Shown here piece after piece: positions 63,548 through 64,000 of a DNA stretch of 64,000 nt (position 1 is the stretch's first letter; each line of letters begins with the position of its first letter). A program made the translations under genes and the position numbers. Below the pieces are notes generated by a model. That model ran no database searches. It worked only from the letters and a program-made list of their open reading frames with translations, and was not told the origin of the DNA. Source of the DNA: Bacteroidales bacterium (GTDB lineage: Bacteria > Bacteroidota > Bacteroidia > Bacteroidales > Tenuifilaceae); assembly GCA_013376985.1 (NCBI GenBank), contig JACABB010000019.1, forward strand, positions 30,355 to 94,354. Direction: 5' to 3'.

Positions 63548-63707
63548 AGTGATATTAAATGACAAAATCAAATCTTTGCTGTCATTGCCTTACGGCGAAC
63601 TCGCAAAATACGCTCGGTTCCTGCGAACTGTTAGCTCATGAGCAGAGCGAACAATGCAGGAATCCCGTTCTTTATAATCTAGATTCCGGGACTTCGCCCG
63701 GAATGAC
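63548..63707. repeat. 160-bp repeat, copy 1
   Basis: Starts AGTGATATTAAATGAC and ends with the hairpin ATTCCGGG-ACTTCG-CCCGGAAT followed by GAC. A second copy begins 293 bases later with only a few substitutions. A shortened copy is at 24158-24221. No protein is encoded. Confidence 0.92.
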
Positions 63708-63840
63708 AAGGGGATCATTTTAGATATTAGGTATAATAGAGGGTATTCATAATATATTAATACTATTATCCATACACATATTGAGTACTTTTAATAAGGT
63801 AATAAGGTTCAAATCTGGTGTAAACAATAATTTTCTACTA

Positions 63841-64000
63841 AGTGATATTAAATGACAAAATCAAATCTTTGCTGTCATTGCCTTACGACGAACTCGCAAA
63901 ATACGCTCGGTTCCTGCGAACCGTTAGCTCATGAGCGGAGCGAATAATGCAGGAATCCCGTTCTTTATAATCTAGATTCCGGGACTTCGCCCGGAATGAC
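63841..64000. repeat. 160-bp repeat, copy 2
   Basis: Direct copy of 63548-63707 reaching the last base of the window. Differences include ACGG to ACGA, GAACTG to GAACCG and GCAGAG to GCGGAG. The spacing of two copies with unrelated DNA between them fits independent insertion or a local duplication. Confidence 0.92.

Noticed and set aside
1..64000. tRNA, rRNA or other structural RNA genes
   Set aside because: None recognised on either strand by eye; a dedicated tRNA or Rfam search would settle it.

Overview
The window looks like a chromosomal segment of a Bacteroidota bacterium, probably an AT-rich, anaerobic or microaerophilic member of the Bacteroidales/Marinilabiliales side. The evidence is the DUF3276/PUR-type, DUF5606, DUF1573, HYC_CC_PP-like and long-form NusB proteins, SusC-like TonB-dependent receptors with carboxypeptidase-like N-termini, a type IX secretion sorting domain, many TPR proteins, scarce Shine-Dalgarno sites, and several promoters of the Bacteroidota form TTG-N18-21-TAnnTTTG. 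FeoAB and a heterodisulfide-reductase-like operon fit a low-oxygen lifestyle. The genus cannot be told from the sequence alone.

Layout. 1-3 kb: a multi-PAS histidine kinase cut by the window edge and the Mn exporter MntP. 3-10 kb: a housekeeping minus-strand block (M3 peptidase, DUF5606, TerB-DnaJ, coaE, ybbR, yajC, DUF1573 lipoprotein, nusB). 10-18 kb: DUF3276 protein, FeoAB fusion with its small Cys-rich partner, an AAA ATPase with palindromic repeats at its promoter, and a creD / winged-helix / membrane-protein operon. 18-21 kb: a probable copper or metal operon (Cys-rich secreted protein, TonB receptor, HMA chaperone). 21-28.7 kb: glycosyltransferase, alpha/beta hydrolase, broken RadC-like gene, repeat-rich intergenic DNA, TPR protein and an NA37-type nucleoid-associated protein.

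28.5-44.5 kb is the highlight: an island of about 15.5 kb, all genes on the minus strand and visibly more AT-rich, flanked by direct copies of one 0.46-0.5 kb sequence. It encodes a RiPP (TOMM/azole) system: a 67-codon precursor ending in the core CCCCIATCCCWS, an E1-like leader-binding protein, a YcaO cyclodehydratase ending PHPFP, a SagB-like dehydrogenase, an ABC exporter, an M50-like membrane protease and two paralogous B12-type radical SAM enzymes. It also carries envelope proteins not usual in such clusters: a TonB receptor, three TPR proteins sharing an LP-x-WG motif (one with chitobiase-like and PA14-like domains) and a small membrane protein. The enzymes and the peptide resemble streptolysin-S-type systems in logic; the surrounding envelope set and the radical SAM pair look new. 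The flanking repeats fit a Campbell-type single-crossover insertion into the spacer between the NA37 gene and the hdr operon. It left a truncated hdrC copy on one side and a truncated NA37 copy on the other.

44.4-50.7 kb: an electron-transfer operon (HdrC, HdrB, HdrA-like, second HdrC-like, membrane HdrD-like) followed by a PLP-dependent Cys/Met lyase. 50.9-64 kb: a 1910-residue subtilisin-family T9SS protein with LRR, FG-GAP and UnbV regions, an orphan small protein, MtgA, a TPR protein, a MATE transporter, a membrane-anchored NPPF methyltransferase, and dispersed repeats including two 160-bp copies at the window end. I saw no tRNA, rRNA, CRISPR array, integrase or transposase.
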